Below the pieces are notes generated by a model. The model did no database searches and was not told where the DNA came from. It saw nothing but the letters and a program-made list of their open reading frames with translations. DNA of 64,000 nt from Massilia timonae CCUG 45783 (lineage in GTDB: Bacteria; Pseudomonadota; Gammaproteobacteria; Burkholderiales; Burkholderiaceae_D), in the NCBI RefSeq assembly GCF_000315425.1, contig NZ_JH992923.1, forward strand, positions 549,155-613,154, read 5' to 3'. Position numbers and translations under genes: made by a program. Shown here piece after piece: positions 1 through 7,033 of the stretch (within the stretch, counting starts at the first letter, position 1; every line of letters begins with the position of its first letter).

Positions 1-95
1 TGGGCTGAACACGGACGGTGTTCGGCGACGGCGGTGTATCAGTTTTAAATCGCTGGGACGACGAAATCTGTATCAGTTTTCAATCGCCGTTGACA
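1..95 (+). mobile_element. Terminal 95 bp of a second IS21-family element
   Basis: These 95 bases are the exact reverse complement of 9434-9528, the istB-side end of the intact IS21-family element further right. Bases 6-8 are the istB stop codon, so the body of this copy lies outside the window to the left. The end carries the spaced TGTATCAGTTTTCAATCG-type repeats typical of IS21 termini and finishes with TGACA at 91-95. Only one flank is visible, so no target duplication can be tested. It cuts off the 5' part of the recombinase that starts at 96. Confidence 0.9.
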
Positions 96-733
96 CCTTC
101 CACCATCCGCCACCGTCACGGCGCCCTTGCACGCTGCTTCGACTGGATGACGCGAAAGCATCCGGAGATCATGGCGCAAAATCCGCTGCGCTTGCTCAAG
201 CGCGGTTTCTCGACTTACACGCCTGAAGACACTGCCTTGCTAGCGCAGGACGGCAAGCAGCCGCGGTTTGACATCGAGCGCGACCGACGTCTGGAAGAGG
301 GGGAGGAGGCCGCCATTCTCAAGATGTTTGAAGAGGGTAGCGAGGAACGCCTCTTCTTCATCCTGGCGTTGGAAACGGCGATGCGCATGCGCGAGTGCTA
401 CACCTTGTACGTCGACCAAGTGAATCTCCAGAAGCGGACTATTCATCTGGAGCGCTCGAAGAACGGCGAAACACGACAGGTGCCACTCTCGTCCGTAGCG
501 CGCGAAGTGCTCGACAGCTTCATACGCGAACATCAGGCCGAGATCGCTGCACGTGACGGAAGGCTTTTCAGTTTCTGGAACGGTGACCTCGCCATACGCA
601 ACCTCGACCGCACGACGGCGGATGTGTCGCGCCGGTTCCGCATTGCGTTCACAGATGCTGGTGTCCAAGGACTTACGTTCCACGATCTGCGGCACGAGGC
701 GACATGCCGGCTGTTCGAGCGAACTACGCTTTC
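96..733 (+). pseudogene. Tyrosine recombinase (phage-type integrase), central part, cut at both ends by ISs
   Basis: Open frame encoding most of a site-specific tyrosine recombinase. The catalytic domain is recognisable: a box I arginine in ETAMRMREC, the beta-hairpin lysine in SKNGETRQVPL and the HDLRH box II motif. The 5' end is replaced by an IS21 terminus at base 95. The frame then runs into an IS3-family element at about 734 and resumes at 2401, where the remaining box and C-terminus are found (stop at 2498-2500). Joining 733 to 2401 recreates T-T-L-S-D-V-L across the junction. The apparent longer N-terminus read from base 18 is IS sequence. The gene is certainly inactive as it stands. 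It lies 190 bp upstream of tRNA-Cys, a common integrase position. Confidence 0.88.
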
Positions 734-763
734 GGTAGTTGTCAACAAAGATGTCGCGTCAAG

Positions 764-1828
764 TCATGCGGCTTTTCTTAATTGCTCTGGCGGTTTCCGT
801 TCCGGATTCAGCCAGACTTCATCGTTCAATTCCCAGTCCCGAGTAGCCCCACTCCAGCGCTCCGGATGGCGTTGCTTCGCAGCCTCGTAGATCTGCTTGC
901 GGTGGTTCAGGATCGCCGCGTCCCTGCCGTCATGGCGCTGCGCAGGCGTCACGAATTTCAGGCCGCTGTGCTTGTGCTGATGGTTGTACCACTGCACAAA
1001 TGACAGCGTCCATTGCCGCGCCTTTTCGATACTTTCAAACGGCTTGCTCGGATAGTTCGGCCGGTATTTGCAGGTCCGGAACAGTGACTCGGCGTAGGCA
1101 TTGTCGTTACTCACACGAGGCCTGCTGAACGACGGCATGATCCCCAGCTTTTCTAACGTCGCCAACATTGTGGAGCCTTTCATCGAACTGCCATTGTCCG
1201 AGTGGAGCACCACCTCACGCCCGGCCAGTCCCTCGGCCAAGCTGGCCTTGTGCATCAGCAGCGATGCCATTTCAGCCGACTCGGCGACATTCACTTCGTG
1301 CCCGACGATCTTGCGGCTGTAGACGTCAAGTACCATGTACCAGTAAAAATACAAGCCCCGCACTCCGGTCGGCAACCACGTGATGTCCCACGCCCACAAG
1401 CGGTTCGGCTCGGTTGCGCAGTGGCTCGTGACGACCCTTGTGCTTGGCTTCTTTGCGCGGCCGCGGTGATGCTGCTGCTTCTCGTCTTTCAAGATCCGGT
1501 AGACAGTCGATTCTGATGCCAAATACTCGCCTCGATCAGCCAAGGTCGGCACGATCTGACTAGGCGGACTGCTGGCAAATTCAGGGCTGTTGGCAACCTC
1601 CAGAATTCGCTGGCGCTCGTCTTCGCTCAGCTTGTTGGCCGGCGCCACGCGGCGGCTGCCTTTTCGTCCGTCAACCTGGCCGTTATCGCCGTCACCGTCG
1701 CGCATCCAGCGCTGATAGGTGCGAAGGCTGATCTCCAAGGCGCTACAGGCCTGTGCACGCCGACACCCGCCGTCGACGGCTTCTTCAACCAGTGCAATCA
1801 CCTGCTGGCGATCTGGAGTGCCGATCAA
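764..1828 (-). CDS. IS3-family transposase OrfB (DDE integrase core)
   Basis: 354-residue transposase catalytic subunit. The N-terminal third is a helix-turn-helix region (LEISLRTYQRWMRDG) and an HTH_21-like segment. The rve core follows with the acidic triad visible as WAWDITWLP (Asp), LHSDNGSS (Asp) and NAYAESLFRT (Glu), spaced as in IS3 relatives. Translation probably starts at a TTG that overlaps the OrfA stop, so it is coupled to OrfA or made by frameshifting. Full length and apparently intact. Confidence 0.9.
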   Translation of the reverse strand: MIGTPDRQQVIALVEEAVDGGCRRAQACSALEISLRTYQRWMRDGDGDNGQVDGRKGSRRVAPANKLSEDERQRILEVANSPEFASSPPSQIVPTLADRGEYLASESTVYRILKDEKQQHHRGRAKKPSTRVVTSHCATEPNRLWAWDITWLPTGVRGLYFYWYMVLDVYSRKIVGHEVNVAESAEMASLLMHKASLAEGLAGREVVLHSDNGSSMKGSTMLATLEKLGIMPSFSRPRVSNDNAYAESLFRTCKYRPNYPSKPFESIEKARQWTLSFVQWYNHQHKHSGLKFVTPAQRHDGRDAAILNHRKQIYEAAKQRHPERWSGATRDWELNDEVWLNPERKPPEQLRKAA

Positions 1829-2322
1829 TCGTCCTCGGGCTCCCCCCAGATCGCCTGGGCTTTTTTTCTGAGAATGATCAGCGCCGCTGCCTCTGCCAGT
1901 GCCTTCTCTTTGCGCTGCAAATCCTTCTTCAACTGCTTGATTTCTTTGCGGTCGCTTTTGCTTTGCTCGCGCAGCTCCCGGTTGCGCTCGGCCGGTGCTT
2001 CATTGGCCTGCTGACAGGCCTCGCGCCATTCGGCAACCTGCTCGACGAACAAGCCTTTGCCACGACAGTATTGAGCCAGTTCCGCCTCGTTCATGTGTGC
2101 CGTTTCCAGCACCACGCCAAACTTGTCGGCCGACGACCACACGACCGCATTCTTTCCATTTCCCGGCACCGGCACTCCCTGAGACTGTAGATTTCGTCGC
2201 CAAGTATAAAGTGTCTGTTCCGAGATGCCGCTCTCCTTCGCCAGGGCCGATACCGGCCTGTTCTCCGGTGGCATCATTTGCCGAAGAATGGCTTCCTTGC
2301 GTTCTGCTGGGTACTGATTCAC
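1825..2322 (-). CDS. IS3-family transposase OrfA (HTH subunit)
   Basis: 165-residue DNA-binding subunit of the same IS. The HTH_Tnp_1-like domain lies at the N-terminus (ERKEAILRQMM ... SALAKESGISEQTLYTWRR). A charged coiled coil makes up the last 60 residues (RELREQSKSDRKEIKQLKKDLQ...), which is usual for the oligomerising leucine zipper of IS3 OrfA. GTG start. It overlaps the following OrfB by 4 bp. Confidence 0.85.
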   Translation of the reverse strand: MNQYPAERKEAILRQMMPPENRPVSALAKESGISEQTLYTWRRNLQSQGVPVPGNGKNAVVWSSADKFGVVLETAHMNEAELAQYCRGKGLFVEQVAEWREACQQANEAPAERNRELREQSKSDRKEIKQLKKDLQRKEKALAEAAALIILRKKAQAIWGEPEDD

Positions 2323-2395
2323 TGCGCGTCTTTGCTCCGCCCCCGGATGGATTAAAGTGATTCAAGTGACGCGACATCTATCCTGACAGAGGGGG

Positions 2396-2500
2396 CTTTC
2401 CGACGTGCTCATCGCAAAGATCACGGGACATCGTGATCCCCGTATGTTGAAGCGCTATGCCAGTCTGCGGGGGAGCGATCTGGCGGCGCATCTCTGGTAA
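2396..2500 (+). pseudogene. Tyrosine recombinase C-terminal fragment (continues 96-733)
   Basis: Short open frame reading LSDVLIAKITGHRDPRMLKR and then YASLRGSDLAAHLW to a TAA at 2498-2500. It contains the conserved TGH-x(n)-Y end of the recombinase domain (catalytic His in ITGHRD, nucleophile Tyr in KRYASL). It is in phase with 96-733 when the IS3 element and one CTTTC copy are removed: 638 + 100 nt = 246 codons including stop. Confidence 0.85.
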
Positions 2501-2677
2501 GCAGTAGTGGAGAGTGCATGCGAACAGAGCCCACAGCCTGGTCAAGGCATCCCTTTGGGTTACTGGTATGGCTGAGGCTCGGATCAGTATGCGATTCTGC
2601 CTTTTGGACTAACCGGCCTTGTCATGACAGGTGTGCACTGCTTTGAGGAAGCACATAACCGACCGCAGCCCTTAGCC

Positions 2678-2683
2678 TAAAAT
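2678..2683 (+). promoter_or_regulatory. Candidate -10 box for tRNA-Cys
   Basis: TAAAAT ends seven bases before the tRNA 5' end, a suitable position for a sigma-70 -10 element. No good -35 hexamer is visible 16-18 bases upstream, so this is weak. Confidence 0.3.
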
Positions 2684-2690
2684 TGGTTTT

Positions 2691-2764
2691 GGCGAGGTAG
2701 CAAAGAGGTTATGCAGCGGTTTGCAACGCCGCCTAGACAGGTTCGATTCCTGTCCTCGCCTCCA
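2691..2764 (+). tRNA. tRNA-Cys (anticodon GCA)
   Basis: 74-nt cloverleaf read by eye: acceptor stem GGCGAGG/CCTCGCC, D arm GCA/TGC, anticodon stem GCGGT/GCCGC with loop TTGCAAC (anticodon GCA), T stem ACAGG/CCTGT with loop TTCGATT, discriminator T and an encoded CCA. A rho-independent terminator follows. The adjacent broken integrase makes this tRNA a plausible former attachment site, but I did not see a second copy of its 3' end in the window. Confidence 0.95.
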
Positions 2765-2776
2765 ATTTCCCCGAAA

Positions 2777-2802
2777 ACCCCTTTGAAGGCGGGGTCTTTT
2801 TT
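2777..2802 (+). terminator. Rho-independent terminator after tRNA-Cys
   Basis: Stem ACCCC (2777-2781) / GGGGT (2791-2795) with a 9-nt loop, followed by C and six Ts. It starts 12 nt after the tRNA CCA end. Confidence 0.7.
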
Positions 2803-2920
2803 CGTCTACCCTCATTTCTACCCCGCATCGCTAAACCGGCTCAATTTTGACGCCGCGAGGGAGACTCTGTTGCCTTTGGGCCAGTTCTTCCTCACCCCAA
2901 CTCACTGCTCGTGCATTGAT

Positions 2921-3034
2921 CTAAATCGGCTTGGCAAACGATCTGGCCTTGATGCGCTCGTAGAGGACTGTACGCTTGATGCCGACTAGCTTGATGACGT
3001 CCGGCAGGCGCAGGAAGCGTTTAGATGCATTCAT
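2921..3034 (-). pseudogene. Truncated AlpA-family phage regulator
   Basis: 37-residue frame beginning MNASKRFLRLPDVIKLVGIK and continuing RTVLYERIKARSFAKPI. This is the start of the AlpA/excisionase-like winged HTH (RLPEV...VGLSRSTIY...FPKPIKLG). It stops (TAG at 2921-2923) right after the KPI position, whereas AlpA proteins are about 60-75 residues, so the recognition wing is missing. Most likely a prophage or satellite remnant. A functional short variant cannot be excluded. Confidence 0.65.
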
Positions 3035-3169
3035 TAAATTTCGATATCAACTTTCGAAGTGATCTCCGGTCCTTCAATCGCAGGCGCGTACGCGTCGGAG
3101 GTGCCTCGCGCTGCGGCCTCGGCGGCTGCAGCAGCGGCCGCAGCGCCGGCGTTGCGAATGAATGGCTAG

Positions 3170-3496
3170 CCGGGCCTGCGCACCAAGCTGCTTGAGCGCG
3201 ACACGGCCGCCCTACGAAAGGAACAGGAACATGCTGAATCGTTGGAGACTGCTCAGCGCGGTGTGTGCACTGGCGTTGACCGGCTGCGCTGCTCCGCAGG
3301 GCCAATACCAGGCGCCGCTCCGGTCGGTGGTGGAACCGCTGCCGCCGGAACTGAGGCCGAAGGAGAAGGATCGGCAATAATGTCGAAAGTTGCTGCAGAG
3401 ATTCTCGGCGACGCCGCAAACGTTGCGGGACTCGTGCGGCGATACGAGCGGGTCGTCGAGCGCTCGGAGACATGCAGGGCCGTGAACGCCAAATGA
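3170..3496 (+). pseudogene. Remnant of Rz-like i-spanin (C-terminal part)
   Basis: Open frame without a convincing start. An in-frame TAG at 3167 separates it from an upstream alanine-rich stretch in the same frame. It reads a charged helix (KLLERDTAALRKEQEHAESL), a Pro/Gly/Ala linker, then AAEILGDAANVAGLVRRYER with a terminal Cys, the layout of the C-terminal half of phage Rz proteins. Identification rests mainly on the Rz1-type lipoprotein ORF nested inside it in another frame at 3231-3380, the hallmark Rz/Rz1 arrangement. The membrane anchor is lost, so lysis function is unlikely. Confidence 0.55.
3231..3380 (+). CDS. Rz1-like outer-membrane spanin lipoprotein (nested)
   Basis: 49-residue lipoprotein precursor with a positively charged start (MLNRWR), hydrophobic core and lipobox LTGC (Cys19). 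The remainder is short and proline-rich (PLRSVVEPLPPELRPKE), typical of Rz1 o-spanins, which bridge to Rz and fuse the inner and outer membranes at phage lysis. It is wholly embedded in a different frame of the Rz remnant. RBS AAAGGAACAGGAAC precedes the ATG. The reading frame is intact, but its partner appears truncated. Confidence 0.65.
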   Translation: MLNRWRLLSAVCALALTGCAAPQGQYQAPLRSVVEPLPPELRPKEKDRQ

Positions 3497-3672
3497 GCAG
3501 CCTGGACCTCAACGCCCACACACACGAGGGCACGACCCACATGTGCGCGATCCACCGCGGCGCTGGCGACGAGACGCCCCTGCAGCTGATCAGCGCACAG
3601 GAACTTGCTCGGCTCCAGCAGATCGAAGCTGCCTATCTGGCCATGCAGGAGCGGAAGAACGTGACAATGTAA
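3493..3672 (+). CDS. Small protein of unknown function
   Basis: 59-residue ORF whose ATG overlaps the stop of the Rz remnant (ATGA), the spacing expected of a coupled phage gene. It is rich in His near the N-terminus (LNAHTHEGTTHMCAIHRG), followed by an amphipathic helix (SAQELARLQQIEAAYLAMQE). I do not recognise a family. It sits where small prophage genes downstream of lysis cassettes often lie. Confidence 0.45.
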   Translation: MSSLDLNAHTHEGTTHMCAIHRGAGDETPLQLISAQELARLQQIEAAYLAMQERKNVTM

Positions 3673-3696
3673 CAGGCTAGAATTTTTTGTATCCTG

Positions 3697-3726
3697 ATGA
3701 CTCATTTGCGTCTTTCTGCGTACAAT
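3697..3726 (+). promoter_or_regulatory. Sigma-70-like promoter of the TPR/HEPN pair, possibly leaderless
   Basis: ATGACT (3697-3702), an 18-bp spacer and TACAAT (3721-3726). The -10 box ends only seven bases before the ATG at 3734, so transcription would start at or next to the start codon and leave no room for a ribosome binding site. The sequence around it is clearly AT-richer than the flanks. Confidence 0.45.
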
Positions 3727-3733
3727 ACCATTC

Positions 3734-4486
3734 ATGGCCGTTGCAAAATTAAAATCATCAGAGATTGTCGACAAGCTCAACAAGGTTCTCGATCAGGGGA
3801 AGTACGCTGATCCAAGCACCTTCGCAATGAGATCAATCCTTCGGGATTGCGAACAAGTGCGCGCTGTTGATGCAGCTAAAGGCTGGTCCCTGCTCGGGTG
3901 CTACTATGCCCTGTTGGGAGATGCCGACCAGGTGGATAGGTGCTTTCGTGCATCACAAGGTCTGCAAGACTTGACGATGGCATGTGGTAATTACCATACG
4001 AATGTGACAAATTTGGGATTTTTTTTCCGCGCGCATGAATTTTATAAAGCTCGCGGGAATCCAGAGGGTGGAAATTTCTCGACTCTTTCGATGATCGCAT
4101 TCCTGTCGGGGTCCTTCGAAACATTCGTTTCATACTACGATCGGGCGGCCGCTATGAATATGGAATTGCCTGTTTATCCGATTGAGAAAGCAAGACAAGT
4201 TGTAGCAGTACTATCGGCTGCCGGCTGGACCGACGAGAAGGTCACAAAGCATTTGGATGCTGCCGGCCTTGTTCTTAGACGCCATCGAATGCTTTTCTCC
4301 GAAGACGCGCAGATTGATGTCGTTGACGAGCCAGGAGTGTTCCAAGGGGTGACTTGTGCGCTCCCTGTAAAGCTTGACGCCGAAGAGGTTTTCGAACTCA
4401 ACATGGAACTTGCTGCAACGGAAGAAGAGCTTGGAGTTGAGAAATCACCTGTATTCGACGTAATGTTTTTGCCGTATGACCTGTAG
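3734..4486 (+). CDS. Uncharacterised TPR-like protein, partner of a HEPN protein
   Basis: 250 residues, no family recognised. Residues about 45-80 (AAKGWSLLGCYYALLGDADQ, then a Cys-Phe-Arg helix) have the W-LG-Y-LGD spacing of a tetratricopeptide-like helical repeat. Similar helical pairs follow (FFFRAHEFYKARG; FLSGSFETFVSYYDRAAA). The last 50 residues are acidic. The last 11 bp overlap the HEPN gene, so the two are co-translated. Composition is AT-richer than the neighbours, consistent with horizontal cargo. The role could be a regulator, adaptor or neutraliser of the HEPN protein; this is inference from the arrangement only. Confidence 0.6.
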   Translation: MAVAKLKSSEIVDKLNKVLDQGKYADPSTFAMRSILRDCEQVRAVDAAKGWSLLGCYYALLGDADQVDRCFRASQGLQDLTMACGNYHTNVTNLGFFFRAHEFYKARGNPEGGNFSTLSMIAFLSGSFETFVSYYDRAAAMNMELPVYPIEKARQVVAVLSAAGWTDEKVTKHLDAAGLVLRRHRMLFSEDAQIDVVDEPGVFQGVTCALPVKLDAEEVFELNMELAATEEELGVEKSPVFDVMFLPYDL

Positions 4487-4898
4487 TCCAGACGCGCTTC
4501 TCGCGGCCGCGAAAGCACTGCATGATATTGCGAGTGATGAGGCGTTTTATCGCAGTGCAACGAATAGGCTCTATTACGCGAGCTATCATTGCTGCAGGGC
4601 GTATAACGCTGCGCTTCCGATTGCGCCGATTCAGGGCAATGGCGTGCATGAGCAGCTGATAAATCAGCTGACCTTTCCAGCGAAAAAGCTCACGGCGAAT
4701 GGACGCCTCCGCGCTACAGCAATCGGGAAATACCTCCGATCGCTCTGCACTCAGCGGGCGTTAGCTGATTACGGTATGGACTCGGAATTCAGTAAAGAGC
4801 AGATGGATCAGGCGCTCCGAACTGCCGAGATGATTTTTTCTGCAACGAAGGTCAAGAAAGGTCTACTCGAGGAAGAGCAGCAGGCTAACAACGCCTAG
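4476..4898 (+). CDS. HEPN-domain protein
   Basis: 140-residue alpha-helical protein. The first helices contain RSATNRLYYASYHCCRAYN, matching the HEPN core signature: Arg31-x6-His38 fits the R-x(4-6)-H motif of HEPN RNases and toxins. A second charged helical stretch (EFSKEQMDQALRTAEMIF) is typical of the C-terminal helices. It overlaps the upstream TPR-like gene. HEPN proteins commonly act as RNase toxins, as antitoxin-paired effectors or in abortive infection; this pairing is unusual because the partner is larger than a normal antitoxin. No nucleotidyltransferase (MNT) partner is present. Confidence 0.7.
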   Translation: MTCSPDALLAAAKALHDIASDEAFYRSATNRLYYASYHCCRAYNAALPIAPIQGNGVHEQLINQLTFPAKKLTANGRLRATAIGKYLRSLCTQRALADYGMDSEFSKEQMDQALRTAEMIFSATKVKKGLLEEEQQANNA

Positions 4899-4914
4899 GC
4901 CTGCCCCTGAGTTC

Positions 4915-5136
4915 ATGATTGACCAGTCTGACGACGAATACCCGCCCGAAGCCTACATCGCCCCGCGGTTAATGGATCTGCTCGAGCTCTTCCGCGATAT
5001 GCCGGCGCCAGTGCGCGAGCGGTTCCTCCGCGAGTCGCAGCGGGTCGCCGCGCTGCCGCCCGAGGTTCAGGCGTCACTGACCCGGGGAATGATGATGTAC
5101 ATGCTCGAGAATGACGTCGACCTGCCGCGGCATTAA
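4915..5136 (+). CDS. Small acidic protein of unknown function
   Basis: 73 residues, beginning MIDQSDDEYPPEAYIAPRLM. Highly acidic N-terminus, then helices with several Met near the end (RGMMMYMLEND). It starts 16 bp after the HEPN gene and could be the third gene of that unit, although its codon use returns to the GC-rich type of the flanks. No recognisable family. Confidence 0.4.
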   Translation: MIDQSDDEYPPEAYIAPRLMDLLELFRDMPAPVRERFLRESQRVAALPPEVQASLTRGMMMYMLENDVDLPRH

Positions 5137-5418
5137 GAGCCTTGACGTAATTCAGGGCTGTAGAACTTCGCTGATTTCCTCCACGCCGCTCCGCTGGCCT
5201 GAGCCGCACGCGGCGGGCAAACTCGATCGGCAGGTCCAGCCGTGCCAGCGCGCGGGCGCCAGCCGTAACACCGCGAGATGCGCCGTGTTGATGGCGAGGC
5301 CGATATGGAAAGCCGTTCGGCGGTTGGGTCTGATACGCATGCCGTGGTTGTGGGGCCGAACCGACTTGGCTGAGCCGGATCAGCGAATTTCGCCGACCGA
5401 GTAACTCCTCCTGGCCGG
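5137..5418. other. Intergenic stretch with no supported gene
   Basis: Between the plus-strand small protein and the minus-strand T6SS effector. A 62-codon minus-strand frame (5152-5340) has no RBS, family resemblance or coupling to neighbours. I see no convincing gene or terminator. Confidence 0.5.
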
Positions 5419-5898
5419 CTACTTCAGCGGCCAGAACCACGTTTCTGCGCTCGACCAGTAGCAGCTAGTCCCGCATGCGCTCACGCCGCCGATCAGAGGC
5501 CCCACGATGTCAATATGCCCTCCGTCATACACGCCTGGCGTCAAGCGGAAGAACGACACGATGCCGCCGCGGTTCCCGATCCTCATGATCGATTCCGGCC
5601 CTCTGTATTTCTCTGGCTTGCCGAGCATAGACGGCAGCGATAGGATCGCTGAAAGCTTTGCCTGCCCGGGTTCGACTTTCTTCCCCTTGTGCGGATCTGT
5701 CTTGATGGGGATGCGGCCATCAGGAATTGTGACGCTCGAGCGGATCAGGGCCACGCTGACCCGGATCGCGCAGGTGTTTTCGTAAGCGGGGTTCTTGATC
5801 AAGTCATCCCAACCGAGCTGGCGAAACAAGGTTTCGCGATCCACGTCGCGCTTGCGCGGATAGTGCTTCATCAGATCGTTGAACGAGATTTTCAGCAT
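5419..5898 (-). CDS. Tae4-like type VI secretion amidase effector
   Basis: 159 residues. The Tae4 pattern is visible: an N-terminal SFNDLMKHYP segment, the catalytic Cys43 in YENTCAIRVSVAL, then His128 in GVYDGGHIDIVG with Asp130 following, and two Cys near the C-terminus (ACGTSC) as in Tae4 proteins with a C-terminal disulphide. Tae4 enzymes cleave the gamma-D-Glu-mDAP peptide bond of peptidoglycan in target cells. The ATG at 5898 is preferred over one at 5919 because GGGAG lies seven bases upstream. It follows the immunity gene and hcp on the same strand, so it is probably delivered through Hcp. Confidence 0.85.
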   Translation of the reverse strand: MLKISFNDLMKHYPRKRDVDRETLFRQLGWDDLIKNPAYENTCAIRVSVALIRSSVTIPDGRIPIKTDPHKGKKVEPGQAKLSAILSLPSMLGKPEKYRGPESIMRIGNRGGIVSFFRLTPGVYDGGHIDIVGPLIGGVSACGTSCYWSSAETWFWPLK

Positions 5899-5900
5899 GG

Positions 5901-6254
5901 CTATCTCCCAGCGGGGCATGGGAAGCGCGCGGCGTACAGGCGCACCAGTTCATCGGCAGCGCTCCCCGGCATCGTGCCAGCACGGTTGCGCAGCTCGGCC
6001 CATATCCGGTCATCGACCTCCGTTGGCTTCATGCCTGGTGGCGCGCACCAGAGCTTGCCCTGCGTCGCGTCGACCACCCCCGCCTGATACCCCTCCGCGT
6101 AGCGCTGTGCGTAGGCGGCGTCCGGACGCTGGGCTTGCCCAGCCACCTGCGACACGAAGTCATTGCCAGACAGGTGCCAAGGGAACACGCCCAGCGGGCG
6201 GGCGGCAGCGCCACAGGCCACCACTAGGGTGAGAAACAGGGCGGCGCGTTTCAT
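5901..6254 (-). CDS. Tai4-like (Rap1a/Tai family) periplasmic immunity protein
   Basis: 117 residues with a Sec signal peptide (MKRAALFLTLVVACGAAARP). The mature part carries the Rap1a/Tai features: a helix with AEGYQAGVVDATQGKLWCAP, the central W-C-x-P, then a final helix ending in RFPCP. Two Cys could form the family disulphide. Such proteins bind and block the cognate Tae4 amidase in the periplasm. The ATG overlaps the hcp stop (ATGA), and the effector starts 2 bp after this gene. The order hcp-immunity-effector fits one co-expressed unit. Confidence 0.8.
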   Translation of the reverse strand: MKRAALFLTLVVACGAAARPLGVFPWHLSGNDFVSQVAGQAQRPDAAYAQRYAEGYQAGVVDATQGKLWCAPPGMKPTEVDDRIWAELRNRAGTMPGSAADELVRLYAARFPCPAGR

Positions 6255-6745
6255 GCTGCGACCCGGTTCGAGGACAAGTCCCAGCCCCCCGCCGTGTTGC
6301 CGCCGCCGCCGCCGCCGATCTTCTGCTTGGCGTACTTCCACCGGACCTTCGAAAACTTCAGGCCCAGGCTCTCACTCGGGAAATCGCCGCCGGCAAAGCT
6401 GGGGGCTACGTGTGCGATCAGCACGTTTTCGAGCTCGACCTCGAAATACTTCACTGGGTTGCCGTCGCCGTCAGCGCGCTGCATCTCGAGCTTCGCCTTT
6501 GGGATAGTCTTCCCGCACGCACACAGCTGCGCAAGCAAGGGGGACGCCATGTCGACCAACTTGCTGATGTTGATCTCGCTGAGTTCGCATCGCTCCGCAG
6601 TGTGGCCGCCACCAGTCGATGCCGTTGCGCTTCGCGGCTGCGTGACAGACCAATGCACGGATGTGCATTCGATCCAGTCCTTATGCTTGTCGTCGGTGGA
6701 TTCGCCCTTGACGCCGTCGATCTGCAGATAAAAGTCTGCTGCCAT
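6251..6745 (-). CDS. hcp: Hcp, type VI secretion tube protein (orphan copy)
   Basis: 164 residues, Hcp1 family. It begins MAADFYLQIDGVKGESTDDK and contains CTSVHWSVTQP, the beta-barrel strands and FSKVRWKYAKQKIGGG near the end, all characteristic of Hcp rings. Hcp forms the inner tube of the T6SS and often carries small effectors such as Tae4 in its lumen. RBS AAGGAGGC precedes the ATG. No baseplate, sheath or VgrG gene is nearby, so this is an orphan effector island relying on a T6SS encoded elsewhere. Confidence 0.92.
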   Translation of the reverse strand: MAADFYLQIDGVKGESTDDKHKDWIECTSVHWSVTQPRSATASTGGGHTAERCELSEINISKLVDMASPLLAQLCACGKTIPKAKLEMQRADGDGNPVKYFEVELENVLIAHVAPSFAGGDFPSESLGLKFSKVRWKYAKQKIGGGGGGNTAGGWDLSSNRVAA

Positions 6746-6829
6746 GATGCCTCCTTGTAGTGGTAAGGCATCGTCGCAGAGTTGGGTTTACGGCAAGTTG
6801 GCGGCTGTCAACGCTCGACCAGCGCGAGA

Positions 6830-7033
6830 TCAAGCCTGCGCCACCGCTCGGGCTCGGCCAGCACCCGCGCCGCTACCTCGGCCGGCATACCGCTGACCGC
6901 CAGCATCCAGGATGCCCCAGCCAAGAGAGCGCCGGTACCAGAATCTGGGGGCAGGTCGACCGGCAGGCAGTGATGTATTGGTGCGTGGCGTCATCCCGAA
7001 ACGGTACCGACGCTCCAGTGGCAAGGTTGTCAC
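6830..7033 (-). CDS. Possible small protein coupled to the HTH gene
   Basis: 67-codon frame whose GTG overlaps the stop of the upstream HTH gene (GTGA), suggesting coupling. The product is very rich in Arg, Gly and Ala, with no recognisable fold. A second frame across the same bases encodes a hydrophobic stretch (ALLAGASWMLAVSGMPAEVA), so a frameshifted gene is an alternative. Weakly supported. Confidence 0.25.
   Translation of the reverse strand: MTTLPLERRYRFGMTPRTNTSLPAGRPAPRFWYRRSLGWGILDAGGQRYAGRGSGAGAGRARAVAQA

Larger units (their letters stand above)
734..2395 (-). mobile_element. IS3-family insertion sequence
   Basis: Two overlapping minus-strand ORFs (orfA, then orfB with a DDE integrase core) are bounded by related ends: TGTCA-N5-AGATGTCGCGTCA at 740 and its inverted counterpart ending TGACA at 2388. 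The interrupted host gene is restored if the element is taken as 734-2395 with a 5-bp CTTTC duplication (729-733 and 2396-2400). The matching repeats start six to seven bases inside those points, so the exact termini are uncertain by that amount. It interrupts the tyrosine recombinase reading on the plus strand. Confidence 0.82.

Noticed and set aside
18..95. N-terminal extension of the recombinase from an ATG at base 18
   Set aside because: These bases are identical to the terminus of the IS21 element, so the frame is a chance fusion.
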